From positions 1 through 64,000 of the forward strand of contig NZ_LMMJ01000001.1 in the NCBI RefSeq assembly GCF_001422205.1: 64,000 bases of DNA. Direction: 5' to 3'. The notes beneath the pieces are model-generated. The model saw only the letters and a program-made list of their open reading frames with translations, did no database searches and was not told the origin of the DNA. Shown piece by piece: positions 43,627 through 54,209 of this stretch (position 1 is its first letter; each line of letters begins with the position of its first letter). A program made the position numbers and the translations under genes. The DNA comes from Curtobacterium sp. Leaf261 (lineage in GTDB: Bacteria > Actinomycetota > Actinomycetes > Actinomycetales > Microbacteriaceae).

Positions 43627-44403
43627 ATGAGCACCGTCACCCCCGAGCAGCCCGCCCGGACGAAGCACACCGGCCGCACCGCCCTCATCTGGGTGATCGC
43701 CGTCGTCGTGGTCCTCGCGGTCCTGGTGGTCGTCGCGGAGTTCGTCCTCCGCGGGGTCGTCGACCGGATGGTCGCGGACCAGGTCGAGCAGGCGCTGCCG
43801 GAGGGCACCACCGGGCAGGTCGATGCGCACGCCGACGGTGTGGTCATCCCGCAGCTGCTCGCCGGTTCGCTCGACGACGTCACGATCACCTCGAAGCGGA
43901 TCACCGTCCAGGGCATCCCGCTCGCCGTCGACGCGCGGGTCCGCGACGTGCCGGTCGACGGGCAGGGCTCGACCGGGGCGATCGACGGGCGCGTGACCCT
44001 CGCCGGCTCGTCGATCAAGGACCGCGGTGTGCTCGACCAGGTCTCCGGCGACATCACCCTCCGGAAGGGCGGCGTCGCCTACAGCGGGTCGACGAAGTTC
44101 CTCGGGTTCGCGATCGACTACCGCGTGCTCGCCGACCTCGCCGCGGCGTCGAACGGGCAGGGTGTGACGGTCACCCCGCAGAAGGTCAGCGTCACGAACA
44201 GCAAGCTCGGCATCGACGTCGGGGGGAACATCCCGGGCGTGTCCGGCAAGGCGATCGACGTCTGCACCGCCAAGTACCTGCCCGAGGCGCTCCGGCTCCG
44301 GTCGATCGACATCGGTGCGACGACCGCGGCGGTCCGGGTGACGGCGTCGCACCTGCCACTGTCCGAGCAGGGTCTCCGGAAGACCGGGACCTGCCCGTCC
44401 TGA
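43627..44403 (+). CDS. DUF2993 / LmeA-like lipid-binding membrane protein
   Basis: A 258-aa protein with one N-terminal transmembrane anchor (about 20-42, ALIWVIAVVVVLAVLVVVAEFVL split across charged ends). An extracytoplasmic beta-rich domain follows. VDRMVADQVEQALPEG and VDARVRDVPVDG fit the DUF2993 family, whose member LmeA binds phospholipids and supports lipomannan synthesis in mycobacteria. ATG 43627 has AGGATC just before it. Its position between argS and lysA is common in related genera. The role in lipoglycan metabolism is inferred from family only. Confidence 0.78.
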   Translation: MSTVTPEQPARTKHTGRTALIWVIAVVVVLAVLVVVAEFVLRGVVDRMVADQVEQALPEGTTGQVDAHADGVVIPQLLAGSLDDVTITSKRITVQGIPLAVDARVRDVPVDGQGSTGAIDGRVTLAGSSIKDRGVLDQVSGDITLRKGGVAYSGSTKFLGFAIDYRVLADLAAASNGQGVTVTPQKVSVTNSKLGIDVGGNIPGVSGKAIDVCTAKYLPEALRLRSIDIGATTAAVRVTASHLPLSEQGLRKTGTCPS

Positions 44404-44441
44404 CCGGTGGCGGCCGGTGGCCGCGCGTCGGACGCGTGTCG

Positions 44442-44489
44442 TGCCTCCCGGCCCGCGTCGCGGACGTCACATCGGACTGGAGGGACGGC
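44442..44489. repeat. Dispersed element: GTGCCTCCCG ... GACTGGAGGGACGG
   Basis: A second copy of the paired motif described at 15665-15731. It lies in the argument-free gap 44404-44511, immediately upstream of the lysA promoter. Confidence 0.55.
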
Positions 44490-44498
44490 TCGGCTCGG

Positions 44499-44504
44499 TA
44501 GGCT
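44499..44504 (+). promoter_or_regulatory. -10 element TAGGCT, leaderless promoter of lysA
   Basis: TAGGCT is followed by 7 nt and GTG 44512. This decides the lysA start, because the frame is open upstream to 44407. Confidence 0.5.
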
Positions 44505-44511
44505 GGCGCGC

Positions 44512-45954
44512 GTGACCGAGAACCCCCTCGCCCCCGCCCGGCTCGCGGTCCCCGCGGATGCGAACGCCCTGGTGACCAGGATCTGGCCCGCGTCGGCCAC
44601 CCGCACGGACGACGGTGCCCTCGTGCTCGGTGGCATCACCGCCGACGACCTCGTCGCCCGGTTCGGGAGCCCGCTGTACGTCGTCGACGAGCGCGACGTG
44701 CAGTCGCGCGCGGTCCGGGTCCGGAACGCGTTCGAGGACGCCTTCGCCAGGATCGGCACGACCACGCAGGTGTACTACGCCGCCAAGGCGTTCCTGACGA
44801 CCCAGGTGGCCGCGTGGATGGCGGAGGCCGACCTCCGTGTCGACGTGTGCACCGGGGGAGAGCTCGCGGTCGCCCTCGCCGGGGGTGTCGATCCCGGCCG
44901 ACTCGGGTTCCACGGCAACAACAAGTCCGACGCCGAGATCGCCGAGGCCGTGCGGGTCGGGGTGGGCACGATCGTGGCCGACAGTCACGAGGAGATCGAG
45001 CGGCTCGCCGCAGCCGCCGCGGCAGCCGGGGTCGTGCAGCGGATCCGGATCCGGATCAACAGCGGGGTGCACGCGTCGACGCACGAGTACCTCGCGACCG
45101 CGCGCGAGGACCAGAAGTTCGGCATCCCGTTGGCCGAGGCGGTCCGGGCGGCGACGGCGGCGCGTGCGCACGCGTCGTTGGCGTTCGTCGGGCTGCACTC
45201 GCACATCGGGTCGCAGATCTTCGACGAGTCCGGGTTCCGCGAGGCCGCCAAGCGCCTCATGGAGGTGCACGCCGCCCTGCTCGCCGACGGCCCGGTCCCC
45301 GAGCTCAACCTCGGCGGCGGCTGGGGGATCGACTACACCGAGGCCGACAGTGCGTTCGCGCCGGAGGACATCGCCGAGGCGCTCGCGCGGATCGTCGGCG
45401 CGGAGTGTGCCGACCGGGGCATCGACGTGCCGGTGATCGCCGTCGAGCCGGGTCGGTACATCGTCGGGCCGGCCGGCGTCACCCTCTACTCGGTCGGGAC
45501 GATCAAGCCGGTGGAGGTCGCGCTGCCGGACGGTGCGGCCGGGGGTGGCTCGGCGACGGGGGGCTCAGCGGTCCGCACGTACGTGAGTGTCGACGGTGGG
45601 ATGAGCGACAACGCCAGGCCCGCCCTCTACGACGCCGCGTACACCGCGCGCCTCGCCAGGAGCTCGTCAGCGGACCCGGTGCTCGTGCGGGTCGCCGGCA
45701 AGCACTGCGAGAGCGGTGACATCGTCGTGCACGACGAGTACCTGCCCGGCGACGTCCGTCGTGGCGACGTGCTCGCGGTCGCCGCGACGGGCGCGTACTG
45801 CTGGAGCCTGTCGAGCAACTACAACCACGTCGGACGCCCGCCCGTCGTCGCCGTGGCCGACGGGACAGCCCGTATCCTCGTGCGGGGCGAGACGATCGAC
45901 GACCTGCTCGCCCGCGACACCGGCATCGTCGCGCACCCGACCGCGGCACGCTGA
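44512..45954 (+). CDS. lysA: Diaminopimelate decarboxylase
   Basis: A 480-aa PLP enzyme making lysine from meso-diaminopimelate. The PLP lysine is Lys92 (VYYAAKAF), and HSHIGSQIFD and GGGWGIDY are the phosphate-binding loops. KHCESGD supplies the catalytic cysteine of the partner subunit, and SNYNHVGRP the C-terminal block. It belongs to the alanine-racemase-like fold III. The start is GTG 44512, supported by the leaderless box. A short Ala/Gly/Ser-rich insert (GGGSATGGSA, about 345-354) breaks the sheet domain. Downstream genes hom-thrC-thrB share the aspartate pathway. Confidence 0.96.
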   Translation: MTENPLAPARLAVPADANALVTRIWPASATRTDDGALVLGGITADDLVARFGSPLYVVDERDVQSRAVRVRNAFEDAFARIGTTTQVYYAAKAFLTTQVAAWMAEADLRVDVCTGGELAVALAGGVDPGRLGFHGNNKSDAEIAEAVRVGVGTIVADSHEEIERLAAAAAAAGVVQRIRIRINSGVHASTHEYLATAREDQKFGIPLAEAVRAATAARAHASLAFVGLHSHIGSQIFDESGFREAAKRLMEVHAALLADGPVPELNLGGGWGIDYTEADSAFAPEDIAEALARIVGAECADRGIDVPVIAVEPGRYIVGPAGVTLYSVGTIKPVEVALPDGAAGGGSATGGSAVRTYVSVDGGMSDNARPALYDAAYTARLARSSSADPVLVRVAGKHCESGDIVVHDEYLPGDVRRGDVLAVAATGAYCWSLSSNYNHVGRPPVVAVADGTARILVRGETIDDLLARDTGIVAHPTAAR

Positions 45955-45987
45955 CCACCACGACCCGACCCGAGGTACCTGCACGAC

Positions 45988-47307
45988 ATGATCGAATACC
46001 GCAACGTCCGCGTCGCCCTGCTCGGAGCCGGATCCGTCGGCTCGCAGGTCGCCCGTCTGCTGCTCGAGCACGGGGACGAGCTCGCATCGCGCGCCGGCGC
46101 CGGGCTCGAGCTCGTCGGGATCGCCGTCCGCGACCTCGAGGCCCAGCGTGACGTCGACCTGCCGCGCGAGCTGTTCACGACGGACGCGGAGTCCCTGATC
46201 CTCGGCGCGGACATCGTCGTCGAGCTCATCGGCGGCATCGAGCCGGCCCGGACCCTCGTGCTGCAGGCGCTCGGCTCCGGCGCCGACGTCGTCACCGGCA
46301 ACAAGGCACTGCTCGCGACCCACGGCCCCGAGCTCTTCGCGGCGGCCGAGCAGGTCGGCGCACAGCTCTACTACGAGGCTGCCGTCGCGGGTGCGATCCC
46401 GATCATCCGGCCGCTCCACGACTCGCTCGCGGGCGACCGCATCGAGCGCATCATGGGGATCGTCAACGGCACCACGAACTTCATCCTCGACCTGATGGAC
46501 CGCGAGGGTGCGACGTTCGACGACGCGCTCCGCACGGCCACCGAGCTCGGGTACGCCGAGGCCGACCCGACGGCGGACATCGAGGGCTACGACGCGGCGC
46601 AGAAGGCCGCGATCCTGGCCTCGATCGCGTTCCACACCGCGGTGCCCCTGGTCGCCGTGCACCGCGAGGGCATCACGAACGTCACGATCGAGCAGGTGCG
46701 CGCCGCCCGGAAAGCCGGGTACGTCGTCAAGATCCTCGCGCTCTGCGAGCGGCTCACCGACAGCGACGGCGTCGAGGGCGTCAGCGCGCGGGTCTACCCG
46801 GCGCTCGTGCCGGAGGGCCACCCGCTCGCCTCGGTGCACGGTGCGAAGAACGCGGTGTTCGTCGAGGCCGAGGCCGCCGGCGACCTGATGTTCTACGGCG
46901 CGGGTGCCGGAGGCGTCGAGACGGCGTCCGCGGTCCTCGGCGACCTCGTCTCCGCGGCACGACGCCACGTCATCGGGGGACCGGGGATCGCCGAGTCGAC
47001 CCGGTCCAACCTCCCGGTGTTCCCGATCGGGGCGGTGTCCACGAGCTACCAGATCACCCTGCACGTGGCGGATGCACCGGGTGTGCTGTCGGCGGTCGCC
47101 GGAGTCCTCGCGCACCACGGCGTGAGTGTCGAGACGGTCGAGCAGACCGCCGCGACCGTCGGCGCCGACGGGGGAGCGGCCACCGCTACGCTGGTGATCG
47201 GGACGCACCGCGCCCGAGAGTCCGACCTCGCAGCGACCGTCGCGGCGCTGCGCAACGAGTCCGTCGTGACCGAGGTCACGAGTGTCCTGAGAGTAGAGGG
47301 AGCCTGA
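45988..47307 (+). CDS. hom: Homoserine dehydrogenase
   Basis: A 439-aa oxidoreductase converting aspartate semialdehyde to homoserine. The NAD(P) motif is [12 protein letters not shown] (10-21), then VTGNKALLA. The catalytic domain has [11 protein letters not shown] and [16 protein letters not shown], and a C-terminal ACT domain (about 355-430) probably senses threonine. GAGGT about 12 nt before ATG 45988 is a weak ribosome-binding site. The stop overlaps the thrC start by one base (TGATG), so hom, thrC and thrB are translationally coupled. Confidence 0.96.
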   Translation: MIEYRNVRVALLGAGSVGSQVARLLLEHGDELASRAGAGLELVGIAVRDLEAQRDVDLPRELFTTDAESLILGADIVVELIGGIEPARTLVLQALGSGADVVTGNKALLATHGPELFAAAEQVGAQLYYEAAVAGAIPIIRPLHDSLAGDRIERIMGIVNGTTNFILDLMDREGATFDDALRTATELGYAEADPTADIEGYDAAQKAAILASIAFHTAVPLVAVHREGITNVTIEQVRAARKAGYVVKILALCERLTDSDGVEGVSARVYPALVPEGHPLASVHGAKNAVFVEAEAAGDLMFYGAGAGGVETASAVLGDLVSAARRHVIGGPGIAESTRSNLPVFPIGAVSTSYQITLHVADAPGVLSAVAGVLAHHGVSVETVEQTAATVGADGGAATATLVIGTHRARESDLAATVAALRNESVVTEVTSVLRVEGA

Positions 47308-48413
47308 TGGCCCACCAGTGGCAGGGTGTCCTGCGCGAATACGCCGACCGTCTCGACGTCACCGACGCGACCCCGATCGTCACCCTGGGCGAGGGCGGGA
47401 CCCCGCTCATCCCGGCCCGAGCGCTCTCGGAGCGGACCGGTGCGGACGTGTACGTCAAGTTCGAGGGCATGAACCCGACCGGCTCCTTCAAGGACCGCGG
47501 GATGACCATGGCGATCTCGAAGGCCGTCGAGCACGGCGCAAGGGCCGTCATCTGTGCCTCCACGGGCAACACGTCCGCCTCTGCGGCCGCGTACGCCACA
47601 CACGCGGGCATCACCGCCGCGGTCCTGGTCCCCGAGGGCAAGATCGCCATGGGCAAGCTGAGTCAGGCCGTGGCCCACGACGCCCAGCTGCTCCAGGTCC
47701 AGGGCAACTTCGACGACTGCCTGGACATCGCGCGCGACCTCGCGGCGAACTACCCGGTGCACCTCGTCAACTCGGTCAACAACGACCGCATCGAGGGGCA
47801 GAAGACCGCGGCCTTCGAGGTCGTCGACGTGCTCGGCGACGCCCCGGACTTCCACTTCCTGCCCGTCGGCAACGCCGGCAACTACACGGCGTACTCCCGG
47901 GGTTACCGCGAGGACCTCGCTGCCGGACGCACGACGAAGCTCCCGCGCATGTTCGGGTTCCAGGCCGCCGGGTCCGCGCCCATCGTCCGCGGCGAGGTCG
48001 TCAAGCACCCGGAGACCCTGGCCAGCGCGATCCGCATCGGCAACCCGGCGTCCTGGGCGTTCGCGCTCGAGGCCAGGGAAGAGACCGACGGCTACTTCGG
48101 TGCCATCGACGACGACGGCATCCTCGCTGCGCAGCGCATCCTCTCGGCGGAGGTCGGCGTGTTCGTCGAGCCCGCCTCGGCGATCAGCGTCGCCGGGCTG
48201 CTCGAGCGCGCGGACGCGGGTCAGGTGCCGAAGGGCGCGACGGTCGTGCTGACCGTCACCGGCCACGGCCTGAAGGACCCGCAGTGGGCGCTCAAGAACG
48301 CCGACGGGGGCGAGGTCGCACCGACCGTCGTGCCGGTCGACACCCGTGCCATCGCGGACGTCCTCGGGCTCGTCTCCGCCACCCCGAGCGGCACGGCCGG
48401 GGAACCCCGGTGA
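47307..48413 (+). CDS. thrC: Threonine synthase
   Basis: A 368-aa PLP enzyme making threonine from phosphohomoserine. The PLP lysine is Lys62 in [27 protein letters not shown] and the phosphate-binding GNAGNYTAY follow. The short single-domain length is the actinobacterial class. It begins at the last base of the hom stop and ends in a GTGA overlap with thrB. All three are therefore one translational unit supplying threonine. Confidence 0.96.
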   Translation: MAHQWQGVLREYADRLDVTDATPIVTLGEGGTPLIPARALSERTGADVYVKFEGMNPTGSFKDRGMTMAISKAVEHGARAVICASTGNTSASAAAYATHAGITAAVLVPEGKIAMGKLSQAVAHDAQLLQVQGNFDDCLDIARDLAANYPVHLVNSVNNDRIEGQKTAAFEVVDVLGDAPDFHFLPVGNAGNYTAYSRGYREDLAAGRTTKLPRMFGFQAAGSAPIVRGEVVKHPETLASAIRIGNPASWAFALEAREETDGYFGAIDDDGILAAQRILSAEVGVFVEPASAISVAGLLERADAGQVPKGATVVLTVTGHGLKDPQWALKNADGGEVAPTVVPVDTRAIADVLGLVSATPSGTAGEPR

Positions 48414-49435
48414 CCATCGGCCGCCCGGTGTCGAACCTCGACGCCGCACCGGAGCGGCCACATCGCGCCGCGAGTGCTGTACCGACCGGACGGGCCGTCC
48501 GGGTCCGCGTCCCCGCCACCACGGCCAACCTCGGCCCGGGGTTCGACACGCTCGGCCTGGCGCTGTCGCTCTACGACGACATCGAGGTCCGCGTGCGTGC
48601 CGAACCCGGGGCGACCGTCGTGGTGCACGGCGTCGGCGAGGGCGAGGTCGCGACCGACGACGAGAACCTCGTGGTGCGCGCGATCCGACGGGGGTTCGAG
48701 GCCGTCGGCGTCCCGCAGCCCGGGCTCGACCTGGTCGCCACCAACACCATCCCGCACGGTCGCGGCCTCGGGTCCTCCGCCGCGGCGATCGTGGCGGGAC
48801 TGATGGCGGCCCGCGGGCTCGTTGCGGGGATCGCCGACCTGTCCGCGTCGATCATGCTCGGCATCGCGACCGACATGGAGGGGCACCCCGACAACGTCGC
48901 ACCGGCGCTCTTCGGGGGTCTCACCATCGCGTGGATGACGGACGAGGGTCCGGCGTACAAGCGCCTGCTCGTGCATCGCGGCGTCTCGCCGGTGGTGTTC
49001 GTGCCCGCCTCGACCCTGTCCACGAAGCTCGCCAGGAGCCTGCAGCCGGCGCAGGTGCCGCACGAGGACGCGACCTTCAACGTGTCACGGTCGGCACTCC
49101 TCGTCGCAGCCCTCATCCAGAGCCCCGAGCTGCTGCTCGCCGCGACCGAGGACCGGCTGCACCAGAGCTACCGTGCGAGCGCGATGCCCGAGACGGACTC
49201 CCTCATCCGGCTGCTCCGGTCCGAGGCACTCGCGGCCGTGGTGTCGGGCGCCGGACCGAGCCTCCTCGTACTCGGCAGCGACCCGGCGCAGCGACTCACC
49301 GCCGCCGCGCTCGTGGAGCAACACGCGGACTCGGTGTGGACGCCGCTCATGCTGGCCGTCGATCTCGGAGGTGCTACAGTTGTGCCGCACCCGCCACAGT
49401 CGGAACTCCCGCAGGTCGTCCTCCCGCAGCACTGA
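48410..49435 (+). CDS. thrB: Homoserine kinase
   Basis: A 341-aa GHMP kinase phosphorylating homoserine. ATP-binding loop [17 protein letters not shown] (115-131) and the start signature [21 protein letters not shown] (33-53 region) are clear. The third GHMP motif [11 protein letters not shown] is near the C-terminus. The start is GTG 48410, overlapping the thrC stop by 4 bp, with GGGGAA upstream. TACAGT at 49374-49379, inside the last codons, is a possible -10 box for the downstream rho gene. Confidence 0.95.
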   Translation: MTIGRPVSNLDAAPERPHRAASAVPTGRAVRVRVPATTANLGPGFDTLGLALSLYDDIEVRVRAEPGATVVVHGVGEGEVATDDENLVVRAIRRGFEAVGVPQPGLDLVATNTIPHGRGLGSSAAAIVAGLMAARGLVAGIADLSASIMLGIATDMEGHPDNVAPALFGGLTIAWMTDEGPAYKRLLVHRGVSPVVFVPASTLSTKLARSLQPAQVPHEDATFNVSRSALLVAALIQSPELLLAATEDRLHQSYRASAMPETDSLIRLLRSEALAAVVSGAGPSLLVLGSDPAQRLTAAALVEQHADSVWTPLMLAVDLGGATVVPHPPQSELPQVVLPQH

Positions 49436-49669
49436 TCGACACCGGTCGAGATCCACCAGGATCCAGATCGACGTCGGACTCGCTGCACCGGGGAAGCCTG
49501 CAGGTCCCATGGTTCCGGTGCTCGGGGCACATCTCTTTCAGAACCCGTTTCCCAAGCCGTCGTCCTATCGACGGTCACGTTGCCGCGTGGGTCATCCCGT
49601 CCCGCGTGCGGAACCGCCAGGGAAACGGTGAAACTCTCCGCGTTCTGCGGTCCGAAAGGAACACCACTC
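49436..49669 (+). promoter_or_regulatory. 234-bp leader of rho
   Basis: No gene is visible. The stretch is less G/C-rich near 49500-49570 (CATCTCTTTCAGAACCC) and ends in GAAAGGA, the rho ribosome-binding site. Long leaders before rho often carry autoregulatory attenuation. Here this is only a suggestion from length and position. Confidence 0.35.
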
Positions 49670-52048
49670 TTGACCGACGTCACCACTGCTGCGGACGCCG
49701 CAGCAGACCCCACGATCGACCTGCGTTCGCTCCGTCTCCCGGAGCTCCAGCGCATGGCGGTCGAGTTCGGCATCACCGGACTCTCCAAGCTCCGCAAGGG
49801 CGACCTCATCGCCCTCATCGAGGACAAGCGCGCCGCAGCGAACTCCGCCGCCGCGAGCCCCGCCGCGACGGACACGACCGCTGCCGCCCCCGCGAGCGCA
49901 GCGCCGGTCGAGGCACCCGCTGTCCCGACCCAGGCAACCTCCGCTCCGGCCACCGACGACGCCCCCGCGGCCTCCGTCGAGGCGCCCGCCAAGTCCTCCG
50001 GTCGTGGCCGCTCGCGCCGTGTCCAGAGCGGCGGCAGCGTCACGCCGTCCGCCGACACCACGTCCGCCGACACCGCGGCCACCGCGCCGACCTCGGCAGC
50101 CGCCCCGACCTCGGCGGCCTCGCACACGAACGCCGGCCAGACCGGCACCGAGGACCTGCTCGCCGGGCTCGACGCTGTCCGAGCCGACAAGGACAAGCAG
50201 GAGCAGGACGGTGCGCCCGCAGCCGGGCAGCGCCGCCGCGGGCGTCAGGCCCGCACCGAGGCTCCGGCAGCGTCCGAGGCTGCGGCGACCGATGCCGCAG
50301 CAGCCGGCACCGACGCAGCAGCCGGCACCGACGCGGCACGGTCGAGTGCCGATGCCCCGGGCACCGACCAGACCAGCGCCGACGCCACCGGCACCGACGT
50401 CTCGGGTTCCACCGAGGGCTCGGACGCCGAGAACACGTCCGGCGACGACCAGCAGGGCGAGCGTCGTGGCCGCCGCAGCCGTGGCCGCGGCCGTGGGCGC
50501 GACCGCAACAACGGCGAGACCGGCGACCAGCAGGCAGCCAAGGACGGCGGTCAGCAGGCCGGTGACAAGAACCAGCAGGGCAAGGCCCCGCAGAACGGCC
50601 AGAACCAGGGTCAGGCGCAGCAGAACGGCCAGGCCCAGGCCAAGCAGAACAACGGCCAGCAGAACGGTCAGCAGGACAAGGCCCAGCAGAACGGCCAGCA
50701 GAACGGCCAGCAGGACAGGGCCCAGCAGAACGGCCAGCAGGACAAGGCCCAGCAGAACGGGCCGCAGAACGCGGGCGGCCAGAACGGCGACCAGCAGGAC
50801 GACGGCCGTGGCTCCCGCCGCCAGCGCGACCGCAAGCGCGGCCGTGGCACGCAGAACGACGACCTCGAGCCGGAGATCACCGAGGACGACGTCCTCATCC
50901 CGATCGCCGGCATCCTCGACGTCCTCGACAACTACGCCTTCGTCCGCACCACGGGCTACCTCGCGGGTCCGAGCGACGTCTACGTCTCCCTCGGCCAGGT
51001 CAAGAAGTACAACCTCCGCAAGGGCGACGCCGTCGTCGGCTCGATCAAGCAGCCGCGCGAGAACGACCACCAGGGCCGTCAGAAGTACAACGCCCTCGTC
51101 AAGATCGACTCGATCAACGGTCAGACCCCGGACGAGGCGGGCGCCCGCGTCGAGTTCGGCGACCTGACGCCGCTGTACCCACAGGAGCGACTCCGCCTCG
51201 AGACCGAGCCGGGCAAGCTGTCGACGCGGATCATCGACCTCGTCGCCCCGATCGGCAAGGGTCAGCGCGGCCTCATCGTCTCGCCGCCCAAGGCCGGCAA
51301 GACCGTCGCGCTCCAGGCCATCGCGAACGCGATCTCGAAGAACAACCCCGAGGTCCACCTGATGGTCGTCCTCGTGGACGAGCGTCCCGAAGAGGTCACC
51401 GACATGCAGCGGACGGTCAAGGGCGAGGTCATCGCCTCGACGTTCGACCGCCCTGCCGAGGACCACACGACGGTCGCGGAGCTCGCCATCGAGCGTGCCA
51501 AGCGCCTCGTCGAGCTCGGCCACGACGTCGTCCTGCTCCTCGACTCGATCACCCGCCTCGGTCGCGCGTACAACCTCAGCACGCCGGCCTCCGGTCGTGT
51601 GCTCTCCGGCGGCGTGGACTCGGCGGCCCTGTACCCGCCGAAGCGCTTCTTCGGTGCGGCGCGCAACATCGAGAACGGTGGCTCGCTCACCATCCTCGCG
51701 ACGGCGCTCGTCGAGACCGGCTCGAAGATGGACGAGGTGATCTTCGAGGAGTTCAAGGGCACCGGCAACATGGAGCTCCGCCTCAACCGTCACCTGGCGG
51801 ACAAGCGGATCTTCCCGGCGGTGGACGTCAACGCGTCCGGCACCCGCCGCGAGGAGATGCTGCTGAGCAACGACGAGGTGAAGATCACCTGGCGTCTCCG
51901 CCGTGCCCTGGCAGGCCTCGACCCGCAGCAGGCGCTCGAGATCGTGCTGCGGAACCTCAGGGAGACGCAGTCGAACGTGGAGTTCCTCGTCCAGGTCCAG
52001 AAGTCGGTGCCCGCCACGGGTGCCGGTCACAACGGACACTCGGAGTAG
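49670..52048 (+). CDS. rho: Transcription termination factor Rho with large disordered insert
   Basis: A 792-aa hexameric RNA helicase terminating transcription. The N-terminal helical domain (15-50, [26 protein letters not shown] split) and the cold-shock RNA-binding domain (about 405-480) are separated by about 350 disordered residues. These are first Ala/Thr/Pro-rich, then Arg/Gly-rich ([13 protein letters not shown]), then Gln/Asn-rich (about 297-382, [13 protein letters not shown] repeats). The ATPase domain has SPPKAGKTV (near 542), the Walker [10 protein letters not shown] and the Q-loop region. E. coli Rho has 419 residues and lacks this insert. Start is TTG 49670, with GAAAGGA 10 nt upstream. 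Confidence 0.96.
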   Translation: MTDVTTAADAAADPTIDLRSLRLPELQRMAVEFGITGLSKLRKGDLIALIEDKRAAANSAAASPAATDTTAAAPASAAPVEAPAVPTQATSAPATDDAPAASVEAPAKSSGRGRSRRVQSGGSVTPSADTTSADTAATAPTSAAAPTSAASHTNAGQTGTEDLLAGLDAVRADKDKQEQDGAPAAGQRRRGRQARTEAPAASEAAATDAAAAGTDAAAGTDAARSSADAPGTDQTSADATGTDVSGSTEGSDAENTSGDDQQGERRGRRSRGRGRGRDRNNGETGDQQAAKDGGQQAGDKNQQGKAPQNGQNQGQAQQNGQAQAKQNNGQQNGQQDKAQQNGQQNGQQDRAQQNGQQDKAQQNGPQNAGGQNGDQQDDGRGSRRQRDRKRGRGTQNDDLEPEITEDDVLIPIAGILDVLDNYAFVRTTGYLAGPSDVYVSLGQVKKYNLRKGDAVVGSIKQPRENDHQGRQKYNALVKIDSINGQTPDEAGARVEFGDLTPLYPQERLRLETEPGKLSTRIIDLVAPIGKGQRGLIVSPPKAGKTVALQAIANAISKNNPEVHLMVVLVDERPEEVTDMQRTVKGEVIASTFDRPAEDHTTVAELAIERAKRLVELGHDVVLLLDSITRLGRAYNLSTPASGRVLSGGVDSAALYPPKRFFGAARNIENGGSLTILATALVETGSKMDEVIFEEFKGTGNMELRLNRHLADKRIFPAVDVNASGTRREEMLLSNDEVKITWRLRRALAGLDPQQALEIVLRNLRETQSNVEFLVQVQKSVPATGAGHNGHSE

Positions 52049-52051
52049 CGC

Positions 52052-53134
52052 GTGTTCGAGTCGGTAGCCGTGCTGCTGGCCGAACACGAGGATCTGACGC
52101 AGCAGCTGTCCGATCCCGCCGTTCACGCGGACGCGGCCAGGGCGAAGAAGATCAACCGTCGGTACGCCGAGGTGAGTCGTATCAAGGCGGCCCACGAGGC
52201 GTGGACGGCGGCGGGCGAGGACCTCGACGCTGCGAAGGAGCTCGCCCGCGAGGACGAGGCCTTCGCGGCGGAGGTCCCGTCGCTCGAGGAGCACCTCGCG
52301 GAGACGCAGGAGCGCCTCCGCCGACTGCTCATCCCGCGCGACCCCGACGACGGCCGCGACGTCATCATGGAGATCAAGGGCGGCGAGGGCGGTGCCGAGA
52401 GCGCACTGTTCGCGGCGGACCTCCTCCGGATGTACACGCACTACGCGGAGTCGAAGGGCTGGAAGGTCGAGCTCCTCGACAAGACGGACTCCGACCTCGG
52501 CGGCTTCAAGGACGTCCAGGTCGCGATCAAGTCGAACTCGACCGACCCCGCGCAGGGCGTCTGGGCGAACCTCAAGTACGAGGGTGGCGTGCACCGCGTG
52601 CAGCGTGTCCCGGCGACGGAGTCCCAGGGCCGGATCCACACGTCGACCACGGGCGTGCTGGTGTTCCCCGAGGTGGACGAGCCGGAGGAGGTCGAGATCA
52701 ACCAGAACGACCTCAAGATCGACGTGTACCGATCGTCGGGTCCCGGCGGCCAGTCGGTGAACACGACGGACTCCGCGGTCCGCATCACCCACCTGCCGAC
52801 CGGCATCACGGTCGCGATGCAGAACGAGAAGTCGCAGCTGCAGAACCGTGAGGCCGGCATGCGGGTGCTCCGTGCCCGGATCCTCGCCAAGCAGCAGGAG
52901 GAGATCGACGCGCTGGCGTCCGACGCCCGCAAGTCGCAGATCCGCGGGATGGACCGGTCGGAGCGGATCCGCACCTACAACTTCCCGGAGAACCGCATCG
53001 CCGACCACCGCACCGGGTACAAGTCGTACGACCTCGACCGCGTGATGGACGGCGCGCTCGAGCCCGTCGTCGAGTCCTGCATCCGTGCCGATGAAGAGGC
53101 ACGGCTCGCCGTCATCGGCGACCAGTCCGCGTGA
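52052..53134 (+). CDS. prfA: Peptide chain release factor 1
   Basis: A 360-aa class I release factor for UAA/UAG. GGQ is in [17 protein letters not shown] (about 230-232), and the recognition tripeptide is in the [13 protein letters not shown] RF1 segment (near 185-195). The start is GTG 52052, three bases after the rho stop. It overlaps prmC by 4 bp, so the factor and the enzyme that methylates its GGQ glutamine are coupled. Confidence 0.96.
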   Translation: MFESVAVLLAEHEDLTQQLSDPAVHADAARAKKINRRYAEVSRIKAAHEAWTAAGEDLDAAKELAREDEAFAAEVPSLEEHLAETQERLRRLLIPRDPDDGRDVIMEIKGGEGGAESALFAADLLRMYTHYAESKGWKVELLDKTDSDLGGFKDVQVAIKSNSTDPAQGVWANLKYEGGVHRVQRVPATESQGRIHTSTTGVLVFPEVDEPEEVEINQNDLKIDVYRSSGPGGQSVNTTDSAVRITHLPTGITVAMQNEKSQLQNREAGMRVLRARILAKQQEEIDALASDARKSQIRGMDRSERIRTYNFPENRIADHRTGYKSYDLDRVMDGALEPVVESCIRADEEARLAVIGDQSA

Positions 53135-54072
53135 CCGGTCCCGGCGTGCCGGGCGCGGGTCCGGCGGACGCTCCTGACGTCGGACGGGAGGCGCGGCACC
53201 AGCCCGCACCGTCCCTCCAGTACGGCGCATCGCAGCTCCTGCAGCAGGCGGCCGCGGCGCTGGCCGCCGCGGGTGTGCCGTCCCCGGACGTCGACGCCGA
53301 GCTGCTCCTCGCGTGGGCGACCGACACCTCGCGGGGAGCCGTGCAGGCGCGCGCGATGACCGGGGGAGCGATCCAGCCGTCGCACGTCGACGCCTTCCGG
53401 ACCGCCGTCGCCCGGCGCGTCACCCGCGAGCCGCTCCAGCACATCACCGGGCAGGCGCACTTCCGGCTCCTGACGCTCGCCGTCGGGCCCGGGGTCTTCG
53501 TGCCGCGCCCGGAGACCGAGTCGGTGGCGCAGTTCGCGATCGACGCGCTCCGGGCCGTCGCGCTGCCGGAGCCGATCGCGGTCGACCTCGGCACCGGCAG
53601 CGGCGCGATCGCACTCGCGATGGACACCGAGGTGCCGAACGCCCTCGTGTACGCGGTCGAACGCTCGGCCGAGGCGATGCCGTGGACGCGTCGGAACGTC
53701 GACGCGCACGGGGGCACGGTCCGGCTGGTCGAGGGCGACCTCGCGGACGCGTTCCCGGAGCTCGACGGTCTCGTGTCCGTCGTGGTGTCGAACCCGCCCT
53801 ACGTGCCCGACGCCATGGTGCCCCGTGATCCCGAGGTCCGCGACCACGATCCGGCGATGGCGCTCTTCGGCGGTCCGGACGGGCTCGACGCCGTCCGCGC
53901 CCTCGCGGTCACCGCGCGGCGGTTGCTCGTGCCCGGTGGTGCGCTCGTCGTCGAGCACGCCGAACACCAGGGTGCGGACGTCCGCGCGGTCCTCGTCGAG
54001 CACGGCTTCCGGAGCCCGGAGACGCACGCCGACCTCACCGGGCGCGACCGCACGACCACCGCGACGCGCTGA
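53131..54072 (+). CDS. prmC: Release factor glutamine N5-methyltransferase
   Basis: A 313-aa SAM-dependent enzyme methylating the GGQ glutamine of release factors. The N-terminal helical domain (30-110) ends in [12 protein letters not shown], the motif [15 protein letters not shown] is at 151-164, and the catalytic NPPY is at 221-224. The first ~28 residues ([20 protein letters not shown]...) are not conserved-looking. They include a copy of the dispersed GACGGGAGGC / CCGTCCCTCCAG element, so that element has been absorbed as coding sequence, or a later start (GTG) is used. The overlap with prfA supports the start given. Confidence 0.93.
   Translation: MTGPGVPGAGPADAPDVGREARHQPAPSLQYGASQLLQQAAAALAAAGVPSPDVDAELLLAWATDTSRGAVQARAMTGGAIQPSHVDAFRTAVARRVTREPLQHITGQAHFRLLTLAVGPGVFVPRPETESVAQFAIDALRAVALPEPIAVDLGTGSGAIALAMDTEVPNALVYAVERSAEAMPWTRRNVDAHGGTVRLVEGDLADAFPELDGLVSVVVSNPPYVPDAMVPRDPEVRDHDPAMALFGGPDGLDAVRALAVTARRLLVPGGALVVEHAEHQGADVRAVLVEHGFRSPETHADLTGRDRTTTATR
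53183..53220. repeat. Dispersed element inside the prmC 5' end
   Basis: GACGGGAGGCGCGGC and CCGTCCCTCCAG lie 38 bp end to end, the reverse orientation of the copies at 15665 and 44442. They are translated in prmC as [14 protein letters not shown]. Confidence 0.6.
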
Positions 54073-54110
54073 GGCGGGCGTGCACCGGGCCTCCCGTCAG
54101 GCGGAGCCGA

Positions 54111-54186
54111 GGTGTTCTGAACACGCGCGTCCGTCCGGAACACCCGCATCCGCGTGTTCGCGGCGGACGTCGGTGTTCAGAACACC
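54111..54186. terminator. 76-bp palindrome between convergent prmC and HAD genes
   Basis: Arm 54111-54133 (GGTGTTCTGAACAC...) and arm 54164-54186 (...GTGTTCAGAACACC) are reverse complements over 23 bp with three mismatches. GCCTCCCGTC, half of the dispersed element, lies just before at 54089-54098. GCGTCAGC is repeated three times at 54191-54214, running into the HAD stop. A bidirectional terminator is likely. Confidence 0.65.
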
Positions 54187-54209
54187 CGAGGCGTCAGCGC
54201 GTCAGCGCG

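Noticed and set aside
49592..53230. A 1212-codon minus-strand open frame
   Set aside because: Antisense to rho and prfA, which are certain. Composition is repetitive Val/Leu/Arg/Asp only because of the mirrored codons.
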